From contig SVOC01000018.1 of assembly GCA_015066625.1 (NCBI GenBank), positions 1 to 61,273 on the forward strand: 61,273 nucleotides of DNA, in the 5' to 3' direction. Source of the DNA: Oscillospiraceae bacterium. Lineage in GTDB: Bacteria > Bacillota > Clostridia > Oscillospirales > Acutalibacteraceae. Below the pieces are notes generated by a model that ran no database searches, had not been told where the DNA came from, and saw only the letters and a program-made list of their open reading frames with translations. Positions 40,980 through 50,114 of the stretch are shown one piece after another. The stretch's first letter is position 1, and every line of letters begins with the position of its first letter. A program made the position numbers and the translations under genes.

Positions 40980-41012
40980 AACTCCTCACCGATTGCTCGA
41001 TGAGGAGTTCAT
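40980..41012 (-). terminator. Terminator downstream of ppdK
   Basis: AACTCCTCA (40980-40988) pairs with TGAGGAGTT (41001-41009). On the minus strand a TTTTTGTGTTTT run follows. Confidence 0.8.
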
Positions 41013-41013
41013 T

Positions 41014-41115
41014 TTAAATATAGAGTTTTACTTCAATATCTCGCCAGCCTCTTACACGCTTTGTTGGGGATATGGAATAGACATATTCCTGTGCATCCTC
41101 AATCGTCAGAGTGAA
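41014..41115 (-). pseudogene. C-terminal coding remnant after ppdK
   Basis: A frame open from within the end of ppdK gives 33 residues from FTLTIEDAQEY to WRDIEVKLYI and a stop, then the terminator. It aligns without gaps to the remnant at 282-383. There is no start codon in a sensible place. It may be the right-hand trace of an earlier integration. Confidence 0.4.
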
Positions 41116-41135
41116 TTCGGCGAACTTAGTGAAGA

Positions 41136-43769
41136 TTACTTCCTGCCATCGGCAATAGCTGCCTGAGCTGCTGCGAGGCGAGCGATGGGAACACGGAAGG
41201 GTGAGCATGATACGTAGTTGAGGCCGATCTTGTGGCAGAACTCTACTGATGAGGGATCGCCGCCGTGCTCGCCGCAGATACCGTAGTGAAGGTTCTTGCC
41301 GCTTGCCTTGCCCTTTGCAACTGCCATTTCCATAAGAGCGCCAACGCCGTTCTGGTCAAGCTTTGCAAAGGGATCGAACTCGTAGATCTTTGTATCATAG
41401 TATGCATTGAGGAACTTACCTGCGTCATCACGGCTGAAACCGAATGTCATCTGAGTAAGATCGTTTGTACCGAAGCAGAAGAATTCAGCTTCCTTAGCGA
41501 TTTCGTCTGCTGTGATGCAAGCTCTGGGGATTTCGATCATTGTACCAACTTCATATTTGAGGTCAGCACCTGCTGCTGCGATTTCAGCATCAGCAGTCTT
41601 AACAACGATATCCTTAACGTATTTAAGTTCCTTAACTTCGCCAACAAGGGGAATCATGATTTCGGGAACAAGGTTCCAGTCTGCATGAGCCTTCTTAACG
41701 TTGATAGCTGCACGGATAACAGCCTTGGTCTGCATTGCTGCGATTTCAGGATATGTTACTGTAAGACGGCAGCCTCTGTGACCCATCATGGGGTTGAACT
41801 CGTGGAGACCTGTGATGATAGCCTTGATGTCTTCAACTGACTTGCCCTGTGCTGCTGCAAGAGCTGCGATGTCAGCTTCCTCTGTGGGAACGAACTCGTG
41901 GAGAGGAGGATCAAGGAAACGGATTGTTACGGGGTTGCCTTCGAGAGCTTCATAGAGAGCTTCGAAGTCGCCCTGCTGATAGGGAAGAATCTTATCGAGA
42001 GCTGCTTCTCTCTCTTCAACTGTATCTGCACAGATCATCTCACGGAATGCAGCGATTCTGTCTGCTTCAAAGAACATATGCTCTGTACGGCAAAGGCCGA
42101 TGCCTTCTGCGCCGAGCTCACGAGCCTTCTTAGCGTCAGCGGGTGTATCTGCGTTTGTACGAACTTTAAGAGTTCTGAACTGATCAGCCCAAGCCATGAT
42201 TCTGCCGAATTCGCCTGCGATTTCAGCGTCAACTGTGGGGATGATGCCGTCGTAGATGTTACCTGTTGAACCGTCGATTGAAATGTAGTCACCTTCGTTG
42301 TAGGTCTTGCCAGCAAGAGTGAACTTCTTGTTTTCTTCGTCCATGTTGATTTCGCCGCAACCTGATACGCAGCAAGTACCCATACCACGAGCAACAACGG
42401 CTGCGTGTGAAGTCATACCGCCGCGAACTGTAAGGATACCCTGAGCAGCCTTCATACCGGTGATATCTTCGGGTGATGTTTCAAGACGAACAAGAACAAC
42501 CTTTTCGCCTCTTTCGTTCCATTCAACAGCGTCTTCAGCTGTGAATACAACCTTACCGCAAGCAGCACCGGGTGATGCGCCGAGACCCTTACCTGCGGGA
42601 GTTGAAGCCTTGAGAACCTTAGCATCAAACTGAGGATGAAGGAGAGTGTCAAGGTTTCTGGGGTCGATCATAGCAACAGCCTGCTTCTCGTCAATCATAC
42701 CTTCGTCAACGAGGTCACAAGCGATTTTAAGAGCAGCCTTAGCTGTTCTCTTACCGTTTCTTGTCTGGAGCATATAGAGCTTGCCGTCTTCAACAGTGAA
42801 CTCCATATCCTGCATATCTCTGTAATGGTCTTCAAGGATAGCACAAACCTTGTTGAATTCCTCGAATGCTGCGGGGAACTTCTCAGCCATCTCAGCGATG
42901 GGCATGGGAGTACGAACGCCGGCAACAACGTCTTCGCCCTGTGCGTTTGTGAGGAACTCACCCATAAGACCCTTTTCGCCTGTTGCGGGGTCACGTGTGA
43001 AAGCAACGCCTGTACCGCAGTTGTCGCCCATGTTGCCGAATGCCATCATCTGAACGTTAACTGCTGTACCCCATGAGTAGGGAATATCGTTGTCACGGCG
43101 GTAAACGTTAGCACGGGGGTTGTCCCATGAACGGAAAACAGCCTCAACAGCGCCCATAAGCTGCTCTTTGGGATCTGAGGGGAAATCCTTGCCGATCTTG
43201 CTCTTGTATTCAGCCTTGAACTGACCTGCGAGAACCTTAAGGTCTTCAGCAGTAAGCTCAACGTCCTGAGTAACGCCCTTCTCAGCCTTCATCTCGTCGA
43301 TGAGTTCTTCGAAGTACTTCTTACCAACTTCCATAACAACGTCGGAGTACATCTGAATGAATCTTCTGTAGCAGTCCCAAGCCCAACGGGGGTTGCCGCT
43401 CTTAGCTGAGATAGCTTCTACAACTTCTTCATTAAGACCGAGGTTGAGGATTGTGTCCATCATACCGGGCATTGATGCACGGGCACCTGAACGAACTGAA
43501 ACGAGGAGGGGATTCTCCTTGTCGCCGAACTTTTTGCCGGTGATTTCTTCCATCTTAACGATGTATTCCATGATCTGAGCCTGGATTTCATCGTTGATCT
43601 TCTTGCCGTCTTCATAGTACTTTGTGCAAGCTTCAGTTGAGATTGTGAAGCCCTGAGGAACGGGAAGACCGATCTTTGTCATTTCTGCAAGGTTTGCGCC
43701 TTTGCCGCCGAGGGTGTTACGCATTGAAGCGTCGCCTTCGGAGAACAAATAAACGTACTTGTAAGCCAT
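41136..43769 (-). CDS. ppdK: Pyruvate, phosphate dikinase
   Basis: 877 residues, the usual length, after ACGGAGGTAG. N-terminal ATP-grasp domain (KYVYLFSEGDASMRNTLGGKGANLAEM). The phosphohistidine motif GGMTSHAAVVARGMGTCC is at about 450, and the C-terminal PEP-binding barrel carries LCRTEHMFF and YGICGEHGGDPSS (catalytic Cys). It interconverts pyruvate, ATP and phosphate with PEP, AMP and PPi, and in anaerobes serves PPi-linked glycolysis. It is transcribed alone from the promoter at 43845-43873. Confidence 0.97.
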   Translation of the reverse strand: MAYKYVYLFSEGDASMRNTLGGKGANLAEMTKIGLPVPQGFTISTEACTKYYEDGKKINDEIQAQIMEYIVKMEEITGKKFGDKENPLLVSVRSGARASMPGMMDTILNLGLNEEVVEAISAKSGNPRWAWDCYRRFIQMYSDVVMEVGKKYFEELIDEMKAEKGVTQDVELTAEDLKVLAGQFKAEYKSKIGKDFPSDPKEQLMGAVEAVFRSWDNPRANVYRRDNDIPYSWGTAVNVQMMAFGNMGDNCGTGVAFTRDPATGEKGLMGEFLTNAQGEDVVAGVRTPMPIAEMAEKFPAAFEEFNKVCAILEDHYRDMQDMEFTVEDGKLYMLQTRNGKRTAKAALKIACDLVDEGMIDEKQAVAMIDPRNLDTLLHPQFDAKVLKASTPAGKGLGASPGAACGKVVFTAEDAVEWNERGEKVVLVRLETSPEDITGMKAAQGILTVRGGMTSHAAVVARGMGTCCVSGCGEINMDEENKKFTLAGKTYNEGDYISIDGSTGNIYDGIIPTVDAEIAGEFGRIMAWADQFRTLKVRTNADTPADAKKARELGAEGIGLCRTEHMFFEADRIAAFREMICADTVEEREAALDKILPYQQGDFEALYEALEGNPVTIRFLDPPLHEFVPTEEADIAALAAAQGKSVEDIKAIITGLHEFNPMMGHRGCRLTVTYPEIAAMQTKAVIRAAINVKKAHADWNLVPEIMIPLVGEVKELKYVKDIVVKTADAEIAAAGADLKYEVGTMIEIPRACITADEIAKEAEFFCFGTNDLTQMTFGFSRDDAGKFLNAYYDTKIYEFDPFAKLDQNGVGALMEMAVAKGKASGKNLHYGICGEHGGDPSSVEFCHKIGLNYVSCSPFRVPIARLAAAQAAIADGRK

Positions 43770-43844
43770 TGGTATCTACCTCCGTAAAATATAATAAACA
43801 TAGTTAATACGGCAAATTCCCGTGGTGGGAATGAGCCATTTCAA

Positions 43845-43873
43845 ATTATAACAGATACTTTACCAAATTTCCA
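43845..43873 (-). promoter_or_regulatory. Promoter of ppdK
   Basis: On the minus strand TGGAAA (43873-43868), a 17-bp spacer and TATAAT (43850-43845). The leader contains a small ATTCCC/GGGAAT hairpin at about 43816-43832. Confidence 0.6.
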
Positions 43874-43973
43874 TACATATTTGAGAAAATATATAAAATT
43901 TTTACAGCACCTTTTTAGTAACATTTTACATATTGGGCTGATTTTTGTGTTTTTATTCGGTTTTACGTCACAC

Positions 43974-44002
43974 TTGAAAAAAACTGCGGAATGGTATATA
44001 AT
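43974..44002 (+). promoter_or_regulatory. Promoter of the antiporter-luxS operon
   Basis: TTGAAA (43974-43979), a 17-bp spacer and TATAAT (43997-44002). Confidence 0.65.
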
Positions 44003-44034
44003 CGTTTGCAGTTTTATTTTAATCGGGTGATTGA

Positions 44035-45366
44035 GTGGAATTTCTTTCTCTCGCACTGTTTTGCCTTGCACTTCTGGTTTGCGTGATATTTGACATATCG
44101 GTGCTTTATGCGTTGGGTGTGGGGCTTGTTGTTTTCAGTGCATATGCGAAAATAAAAAAGCATACCTTCAAGTCAATATTCAGAATGATTTTTGACGGAA
44201 TCAAAACCTCGAAAAATATTCTCATAAACTTTCTGCTTATCGGTTTACTGACCGCATCCTGGCGTGAATCGGGCACCATTGCATTCATTATCAGCTCTGC
44301 CTCGGAGCTTATCAATCCTCAGGTTTTTGTGCTGATGACCTTTATTCTCAACGCTTTTGTTTCGTTCCTTATGGGCACGTCCTTCGGTACATCGGCAACA
44401 ATGGGTGTTATCTGTATGACAATGGCAAAATCAATGGGAATGAATCCCGTTATTGTGGGCGGTGCAATGCTTTCGGGTGCTCTCTGGGGCGACAGATGCT
44501 CGCCCGTTTCAACAAGTGCACTCCTTGTTTCGGAGCTTACAAAAACCGATATTTTCACAAACATAAAAAATATGTTCAGAACGGCGGCAATACCAACCGC
44601 TGTAACCTGCGTGATTTATCTTGCCCTGGGCATATCGGCAGGGGATTCGGGTGCGGTGCCCGACCTCAAAGCTCTTTTTTCGCAGGAATTCAACCTGCAT
44701 CCCCTTACGGTAATCCCGGCGGTTGTGATTCTTGCACTTTCACTTTTCAGGGTCAAAACAAAATACGTGCTTCTGGCAAGCCTTGTTTCAGCGTCGGTTA
44801 TCGGCGTTGCCGTTCAGGATATGGAGCTTGTTCAGGCACTGAAAACGCTGATTTTCGGCTATGAAGCAGAAACGGAAGCACTCAGGCATATGATGAACGG
44901 CGGCGGACTTGTTTCAATGCTCAATGCAACGGCGATTGTATGCATTTCATCCGCATATTCGGGTATTTTTGCCGCAACGGGTCTGCTGGATTCCATGAGA
45001 GAAAAAATATCGTCGCTGGGCAGAAAAATCACGCCTTTCGGTGCAACAATGGTGACCTCCGTTCTGACCTCGCTTATTTCCTGCAACCAGACGCTGGCAA
45101 TCATCCTTACCCATCAGCTGAGCGACGGGGCTGAAAAGGATAAAAACACGGCGGCAATCAACCTTGAAAATACGGCGGTTGTTATTTCGCCGCTTGTTCC
45201 CTGGTCAATCGCAGCGGCGGTGCCTCTTACATCATCGGGTGCACCAACCGCATCGGTGCTGGCGGCAGTATTCCTGTATATTTTACCTCTGTGGTCATTC
45301 ATAACAGCGTTACATAAAAGAAGAAAGGAAAATCGGAATGAACAGAATAACAAGCTTCACAGTTGA
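44035..45366 (+). CDS. NhaC-family Na+/H+ antiporter
   Basis: 443 residues from GTG 44035. There are about eleven hydrophobic segments. Family motifs include SFGTSATMGVICMTMA, GALWGDRCSPVSTSALLV (about 147-165) and VISPLVPWSIAAAVPL near the end. NhaC-type antiporters exchange Na+ or organic cations for protons. The 3' end overlaps luxS by 29 bp, so the two are coupled. The coupling could reflect export of an amino-acid or sulfur-metabolism product; the substrate is unknown. Confidence 0.85.
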   Translation: MEFLSLALFCLALLVCVIFDISVLYALGVGLVVFSAYAKIKKHTFKSIFRMIFDGIKTSKNILINFLLIGLLTASWRESGTIAFIISSASELINPQVFVLMTFILNAFVSFLMGTSFGTSATMGVICMTMAKSMGMNPVIVGGAMLSGALWGDRCSPVSTSALLVSELTKTDIFTNIKNMFRTAAIPTAVTCVIYLALGISAGDSGAVPDLKALFSQEFNLHPLTVIPAVVILALSLFRVKTKYVLLASLVSASVIGVAVQDMELVQALKTLIFGYEAETEALRHMMNGGGLVSMLNATAIVCISSAYSGIFAATGLLDSMREKISSLGRKITPFGATMVTSVLTSLISCNQTLAIILTHQLSDGAEKDKNTAAINLENTAVVISPLVPWSIAAAVPLTSSGAPTASVLAAVFLYILPLWSFITALHKRRKENRNEQNNKLHS

Positions 45367-45790
45367 CCATGACCTTCTTGCGGAAGGCATTTACGTTTCA
45401 CGCATTGACGGCGATATCACAACCTATGATATGAGAACAAGAATCCCCAACGGCGGCGATTTTATGGACACAACAACCGCCCACACCGTTGAGCATATGT
45501 TTGCAACCTTTGTGAGAAATTCCGAAATAAAGGATGATGTTATCTACTTCGGACCTATGGGCTGCCGTACGGGATTTTATCTGCTTGTCCGTAATGCGGA
45601 TAATGCAAAAGTTCTTGAAATAACAAAGAAAATCCTTGCGGATATCATAGCTTATGAGGGCGAGGTTTTCGGCAATACAAGAAAAGAATGCGGAAATTAT
45701 CTTGACCTTGACCTTGCAAAAGCAAAGGAAGAATGCCGCAGATATCTCAAAGCCCTTGAAGCAGAGCAGACCTTTGAATACAAATCATAA
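45338..45790 (+). CDS. luxS: S-ribosylhomocysteine lyase
   Basis: 150 residues, full length. Zinc ligands HTVEH (about 49-53) and Cys in TRKECGNYLDL (about 119), plus the active-site Cys in FGPMGCRTGFYLL (about 78), are all present. LuxS splits S-ribosylhomocysteine into homocysteine and the AI-2 precursor. It ends at a strong bidirectional terminator. Confidence 0.97.
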   Translation: MNRITSFTVDHDLLAEGIYVSRIDGDITTYDMRTRIPNGGDFMDTTTAHTVEHMFATFVRNSEIKDDVIYFGPMGCRTGFYLLVRNADNAKVLEITKKILADIIAYEGEVFGNTRKECGNYLDLDLAKAKEECRRYLKALEAEQTFEYKS

Positions 45791-45795
45791 AAAAT

Positions 45796-45825
45796 CCCCC
45801 GAAAGTCCACACGGATTTTCGGGGG
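45796..45825. terminator. Bidirectional terminator
   Basis: CCCCCGAAA (45796-45804) pairs with TTTCGGGGG (45817-45825), with A and T runs on both sides. It serves luxS and the convergent membrane protein gene. Confidence 0.85.
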
Positions 45826-45831
45826 TATATG

Positions 45832-46587
45832 TTATTTTGCAACAGTTTCTTTCTTTATGTCTTTTAGTGTGTTTGCATCTGCATGGCGGTAGGGCTTGAA
45901 TTTGATGATAAGATATGCGATTGCCGCACCAACGGTGTTGAGCACGATATCCGCCATTGTGTCCATAATGGGCCAGCGGGCATCAACAATGGGGTCGAAA
46001 AGGGTCTGCTCCTTAGGTGTGCCCAGAGCAAGCTCCAATGACCAGTGCTGCGCATCGCCGGGATAACCGCCCATCATACCCGCAACCTGGTCGAATGTGA
46101 ACTCAAACACTTCCCAGCAGGTTGCCGCAAAGAATGAAAAGCCAACGGATGTAAGAAGGATAAGTGTCATGGGCGCCGTGGATTTTTTGCAACGGAGAAT
46201 TGCACAGGCGAGTTCGTAGCCGAAGAATACACAAGCCGCACCGCCGAGGAAATGGAGAGCAACATCCCACCACCTTGAATCATAATAAAGATTGAGGAAT
46301 TTTCCGCCGAATGAACCACACCACACTCCGATTGAAAGCACGGTCTGTACCGACGAAGGCACATAACGGAAGGTGCTTTTTTCAGGGAACAGCATAAAAA
46401 TTTCCCATACGAACGTGGCAAGGAAATTTGCGCCTACCTGCAGTGGGTCGGTGATGTCAAATGCCTCACCGGGTGCAGGAAAAAACCCTTTAACAAATGC
46501 AAAAAGAAGGCTTGCACGGATAATCCACCAGAATATGAATCTGCGTGTTGAACAGTTTTCTTTCAAACGGGCAATGTAATTTTTCAT
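45832..46587 (-). CDS. Polytopic membrane protein of unknown function
   Basis: 251 residues from the ATG after AGAAAGAGAG (MKNYIARLKENCS); a longer frame starts at 46656 but lacks a ribosome site and would lie on the promoter. There are six to seven hydrophobic segments. DSRWWDVALHFLGGAACVFFGY, CWEVFEF and DTMADIVLNTVGA recall the DUF2238/YjdF-like inner-membrane family. The aspartates and histidines in the segments may bind metal. Function unknown. Confidence 0.65.
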   Translation of the reverse strand: MKNYIARLKENCSTRRFIFWWIIRASLLFAFVKGFFPAPGEAFDITDPLQVGANFLATFVWEIFMLFPEKSTFRYVPSSVQTVLSIGVWCGSFGGKFLNLYYDSRWWDVALHFLGGAACVFFGYELACAILRCKKSTAPMTLILLTSVGFSFFAATCWEVFEFTFDQVAGMMGGYPGDAQHWSLELALGTPKEQTLFDPIVDARWPIMDTMADIVLNTVGAAIAYLIIKFKPYRHADANTLKDIKKETVAK

Positions 46588-46644
46588 TTCTTCTCTCTTT
46601 CTGTGCGTTACAATATTTGTATCGGTGTAACGCGGATAAAAAAC

Positions 46645-46672
46645 AGTATACCACAAAACAAATCTTTGTCAA
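46645..46672 (-). promoter_or_regulatory. Promoter of the membrane protein gene
   Basis: Minus strand TTGACA (46672-46667), a 16-bp spacer and TATACT (46650-46645). Confidence 0.6.
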
Positions 46673-46679
46673 TAACGGT

Positions 46680-46708
46680 TTGATTTTGATAAAAAATTAT
46701 GATATTAT
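46680..46708 (+). promoter_or_regulatory. Promoter of the alanyl-tRNA editing gene
   Basis: TTGATT (46680-46685), a 17-bp spacer and TATTAT (46703-46708), 30 bp before the ATG. Confidence 0.5.
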
Positions 46709-46737
46709 GTAGTCAGCAGATTTTAAGGGAGATAATT

Positions 46738-47889
46738 ATGACAGAAAAGCTTTATTACAAAGACCAATACATTAAGGAATTCACCGCAGAGGTTCTTTCC
46801 TGCGAAAAGGGCGACAGAGGTTTTGAGGTTATTCTCGATAAAACCGCATTCTTTCCCGAAGGAGGCGGTCAGCCGGGTGACACGGGATTTATCGGCGGCA
46901 TTGAGGTTATCGATACAATCGAGAGAGGCGAGGATGTTGTTCATATCTGTGTGTCGGAGGTGTCGGGTCAGGTTGAGTGCAGCCTTGATTTTGATAAAAG
47001 ATTTGCCAATATGCAGCAGCATACGGGCGAGCATATTATTTCGGGCTTCATACACGCAATGACGGGTTTTGACAACGTGGGATTCCATATGGGCGAACAC
47101 AGTGTAACCGTTGATTTTAACGGCGTTGTGACCCGTGAACAGCTTGAAGAAGCGGAAAGACTTTCCAACGAAGCGGTGTACAGAAATCTGCCTGTAAAAA
47201 TCATTTATCCTTCGGATTCCGAGCTTGCGGATTATGATTACAGAAGCAAAAAAGAAATAAAGGGTCAGGTGCGTCTTACAAGCATTGAGGGTGTTGATTT
47301 GTGCGCCTGCTGCGGCACTCACGTTGCTTATACCGGTGAAATCGGCATAATAAAAGCGGTTTCGATGATGAATTATAAGCAGGGTGTGAGAATCACTCTG
47401 CAAATCGGCAGAAAAGCCTTTGAGGATTACTGCGAAAAGAATAAAAATGTGCTCAGAATCTCCAATCTTCTCAAGGCAAAGCCCGAGGAGGTTGCGGATG
47501 CGGTTGAGCGTGTTCAGGCTCAGATGCAGGAGCAGAAATTCAGATATAATCAGCTCAAAAGAAACTATTATGAGCTTGTGGCAGAGGATTGTGAGGGCGA
47601 TAAATGCTGCTTCTTTGACGACAGCGGAAGTGCCGATGATGCCAGAATGCTTTGCGATATCCTTGCGGATAAAGCCTTTGTTGCCGCGGTATTTTCTGGA
47701 AATGATGAAATCGGCTATAAGTATGCCGTTGCAAGCAGAACCTATGATGTAAGAAAGGTTGCGAGGGAGCTTAATTCCTGCTGTGCAGGCAGAGGCGGCG
47801 GCACACCGCAGATGGTGCAGGGCTCACTTGCAACATACAGGGATATGATTGAATGCTGCTGGAGAGAGATTGAACTCAATGATGACTGA
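46738..47889 (+). CDS. Alanyl-tRNA editing protein (AlaX type with DHHA1)
   Basis: 383 residues from ATG 46738 after AAGGGAG. The editing domain has TAFFPEGGGQPGDTG, the zinc motif MQQHTGEHIISG and CACCGTHVAYTGEIG, the second half of the zinc site. A helical linker follows, then a DHHA1 domain ending GRGGGTPQMVQGSL. It removes serine or glycine wrongly attached to tRNA-Ala. It lacks the synthetase catalytic part. It overlaps the next gene by about 11 bp. Confidence 0.9.
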   Translation: MTEKLYYKDQYIKEFTAEVLSCEKGDRGFEVILDKTAFFPEGGGQPGDTGFIGGIEVIDTIERGEDVVHICVSEVSGQVECSLDFDKRFANMQQHTGEHIISGFIHAMTGFDNVGFHMGEHSVTVDFNGVVTREQLEEAERLSNEAVYRNLPVKIIYPSDSELADYDYRSKKEIKGQVRLTSIEGVDLCACCGTHVAYTGEIGIIKAVSMMNYKQGVRITLQIGRKAFEDYCEKNKNVLRISNLLKAKPEEVADAVERVQAQMQEQKFRYNQLKRNYYELVAEDCEGDKCCFFDDSGSADDARMLCDILADKAFVAAVFSGNDEIGYKYAVASRTYDVRKVARELNSCCAGRGGGTPQMVQGSLATYRDMIECCWREIELNDD

Positions 47890-48676
47890 TGCTGACAGAC
47901 TTCTGCTTGCACGTCTTGACGATAAAGCAAGGCAGTGCAGCGAAAATTCAATGATAACAAACAGCGATTTTCTGGATATGCACTCACGGTCGCTGGCGGC
48001 TCAGATGCGTCTGAATTATCCCGATGTAAAAATGATTTTTTACGGTGTTTTTGAGGGTGCGGAAAGGTGTATTGCAGTGTTTCTGCCCGAATATATCGAG
48101 GCTGAAAATACGGATGAACTTGCTATATATTTTGAAGAAAACCCGTCGGATAATCCCCTTGCCGCAGTCGAGGTTGAGAAGGACAGATTTTCACCCGATT
48201 TAAGCCACCGTGATTACCTGGGAGCCCTTATGGGGCTTGGGATTCGCCGCGAACTGACGGGTGATATAAACGTAGAAAAAAACGGCTGTAAAATGGCTGT
48301 TGTTTCTAAAATCGCACCTTTTATCATCGATAATATGGATAAGGCAGGCAGAGGTACTTTGAATGCAAAAATCATCCCCGCAAATCAGGCTTCCGACGGT
48401 GCAAAGCCCACGGGTATTGAGGACAGCTTCACAGTATCTTCAATGCGGCTCGACAGTGTTGTGAAAAACGCATTCAGAGTGTCCCGTACCGAGGCGGCAA
48501 ATGCGGTTGAGGGCGGCACGGTTTTTGTAAATGATGCGGAATGCCTGAAACCCGATAAAAAGATAGGGGCAGGGGATAAAATTGTTTTCCGCCGTAAGGG
48601 CAGAATAATAATCAACGAATGCTCGTCTGTATCGAAAAAAGGCAGAATCATAGTTGAAATAACACGATTTGTGTGA
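47879..48676 (+). CDS. YlmH-like S4-domain RNA-binding protein
   Basis: 265 residues from ATG 47879 after GGAGAGAG. The N-terminal two thirds follow the YlmH pattern (FLDMHSRSLAAQMRL, DLSHRDYLGALMGLGIRRELTGDI). The C-terminal S4 domain has SMRLDSVVKNAFRVSRTEAANAVEGGTVFVN and GDKIVFRRKGR. In Bacillus YlmH binds the ribosome and helps stalled translation. Here it is outside the usual division cluster. Confidence 0.85.
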   Translation: MMTDADRLLLARLDDKARQCSENSMITNSDFLDMHSRSLAAQMRLNYPDVKMIFYGVFEGAERCIAVFLPEYIEAENTDELAIYFEENPSDNPLAAVEVEKDRFSPDLSHRDYLGALMGLGIRRELTGDINVEKNGCKMAVVSKIAPFIIDNMDKAGRGTLNAKIIPANQASDGAKPTGIEDSFTVSSMRLDSVVKNAFRVSRTEAANAVEGGTVFVNDAECLKPDKKIGAGDKIVFRRKGRIIINECSSVSKKGRIIVEITRFV

Positions 48677-48700
48677 AAGGACACTTCGGTGTCCTTTTTA
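48676..48700 (+). terminator. Terminator with UUCG loop
   Basis: AAAGGACAC-TTCG-GTGTCCTTT followed by TT and AATTTT. Confidence 0.85.
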
Positions 48701-48728
48701 ATTTTATGTAAACTTATCTTGTATCTTA

Positions 48729-48757
48729 TTGACCTTACGTAACAAAACTGTTATAAT
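48729..48757 (+). promoter_or_regulatory. Promoter of rpe
   Basis: TTGACC (48729-48734), a 17-bp spacer and TATAAT (48752-48757), 30 bp before the GTG start. Confidence 0.7.
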
Positions 48758-48787
48758 AAACTGAATTGTTATAAGGGGGAGTGTCAG

Positions 48788-49453
48788 GTGATTAAAATTT
48801 CTCCGTCTGTGCTTGCAAGCGATTTTTCAGCTCTCGGCGCGGAAGCGGCAAGAATGGAAAAGTGCGGCGCGGATTACCTTCATCTTGATGTTATGGACGG
48901 CAGATTTGTGCCGAATATCACTTTCGGTGCACCCGTAATCAAGAGCATAAGGAACAAAACAAACCTGATTTTTGATGTTCATCTTATGATAGATGAGCCT
49001 TTGAAATATATTGAAGATTTTGCAAAGGCAGGAGCAGACCTGATAACCTTTCATATCGAAAGCTCGTCGCCTGCCGATGAAACCGTGAATAAAATCATCG
49101 ACTGCGGATGCAAGGCGGGAATAAGCATAAAGCCAAAAACTCCTGCGGAAGAAGTTTTTGATTACCTTGACAGCCTCGAAATGGTGCTTGTAATGACGGT
49201 TGAACCCGGCTTCGGCGGTCAGTCATTTATGCCCGAAACAATGGAAAAAGTAAAGACCCTGCGTGCGGAGATAAAGCGCAGAGGTCTTTCGGTTGATATT
49301 CAGGTTGACGGCGGAATAAACGAAAAAACAGTTGAAATTGCAGCCGCCGCAGGCGCAAATGTGCTTGTTGCAGGCAGTGCGGTTTTCGGTGCCGCTGACG
49401 GCACAAAGGCTATTGCGGATTTGCGCGCCCTTGCGGAAAAGGCATACAACTGA
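48788..49453 (+). CDS. rpe: Ribulose-phosphate 3-epimerase
   Basis: 221 residues from GTG 48788, after AAGGGGGAGTG. TIM-barrel signatures: LASDFSALGAE, YLHLDVMDGRFVPNITFG, FDVHLMIDEP, TVEPGFGGQSFMP, IQVDGGIN and NVLVAGSAVFG. The metal-binding His and Asp residues are present. It converts ribulose-5-phosphate to xylulose-5-phosphate in the pentose phosphate pathway. Confidence 0.97.
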   Translation: MIKISPSVLASDFSALGAEAARMEKCGADYLHLDVMDGRFVPNITFGAPVIKSIRNKTNLIFDVHLMIDEPLKYIEDFAKAGADLITFHIESSSPADETVNKIIDCGCKAGISIKPKTPAEEVFDYLDSLEMVLVMTVEPGFGGQSFMPETMEKVKTLRAEIKRRGLSVDIQVDGGINEKTVEIAAAAGANVLVAGSAVFGAADGTKAIADLRALAEKAYN

Positions 49454-49460
49454 AAACGCA

Positions 49461-50021
49461 TTATTGGTTGAGCAACAGAGAAACAGCATTTTTGTGTGCA
49501 AGCAGATTCCAGTGCTCTCTTGTGTATTCACAGGTAAGCCCGTCGCATTCCGTAACGATACCGAATTCTGAAAAACGACGGGAGATGTTTCGGATATCGT
49601 CGGTGCTTTTCAGAAAAAGACGGTATTTTCCCTTCGATTCATAAAGGCTGCTTTCACCTGAAAAAACGCAGTTTTCAGCAGCGCGATAAAGAGAATCGAG
49701 ATTATCAAATTCGCATAATATGTATCCGCTTTGTTTTTTGAGAAATTGCTTTTGAGTATTTATGCGTCTTGCGGTGTCAAGCAAAGTGAAGTTGAGCACA
49801 CAGCCTCCCTCGCTTTTGGGCACGGCTTCGATTATCATTCTGCGTGAAGGATCAAGCTCTCTGCCCAGTGCCTTGCCTGCCTCGTCAAGCAGAGTCCATA
49901 TAACGCGCCTTGTTTCTATTGTAGAGTAATCCATTTCCTCGTATGTAATGTTGAGCTCCGCCATATCCTGTTTGGTAAGGTCAACGGTGATTCTGTTGTC
50001 GGCAGATGAGTTGATTTTCAT
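49461..50021 (-). CDS. MecA-like adaptor protein
   Basis: 186 residues. The N-terminus KINSSADNRITVDLTKQDMAELNITYEEMDY resembles the target-binding domain of MecA. The C-terminal half (FDNLDSLYRAAENC ... SSLYESKGKYRLFLKS) matches the ClpC-binding domain. MecA feeds proteins to the ClpCP protease. It is convergent with rpe, 7 bp apart, with no obvious terminator between. Confidence 0.8.
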   Translation of the reverse strand: MKINSSADNRITVDLTKQDMAELNITYEEMDYSTIETRRVIWTLLDEAGKALGRELDPSRRMIIEAVPKSEGGCVLNFTLLDTARRINTQKQFLKKQSGYILCEFDNLDSLYRAAENCVFSGESSLYESKGKYRLFLKSTDDIRNISRRFSEFGIVTECDGLTCEYTREHWNLLAHKNAVSLLLNQ

Positions 50022-50114
50022 AATAAGCCTCCTTGGGTGTGGTGTAATAATATATTATGCCTTTCACGGCAGGTATGCAATGAATAAATAATGGAAGTTC
50101 AGAGGTGAAAAACC

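Noticed and set aside
41265-43578. Several long plus-strand ORFs antisense to ppdK (for example 41265-41840, 42636-43076)
   Set aside because: Shadow frames of a strongly biased, highly expressed gene; their residue content mirrors ppdK codons and none has a ribosome site.
46723-47403. 226-residue minus-strand ORF inside the alanyl-tRNA editing gene
   Set aside because: Antisense shadow of a well-supported gene with complete zinc motifs.
48700-48787. Riboswitch upstream of rpe
   Set aside because: The space is short and filled by a normal promoter; no conserved aptamer pattern seen.
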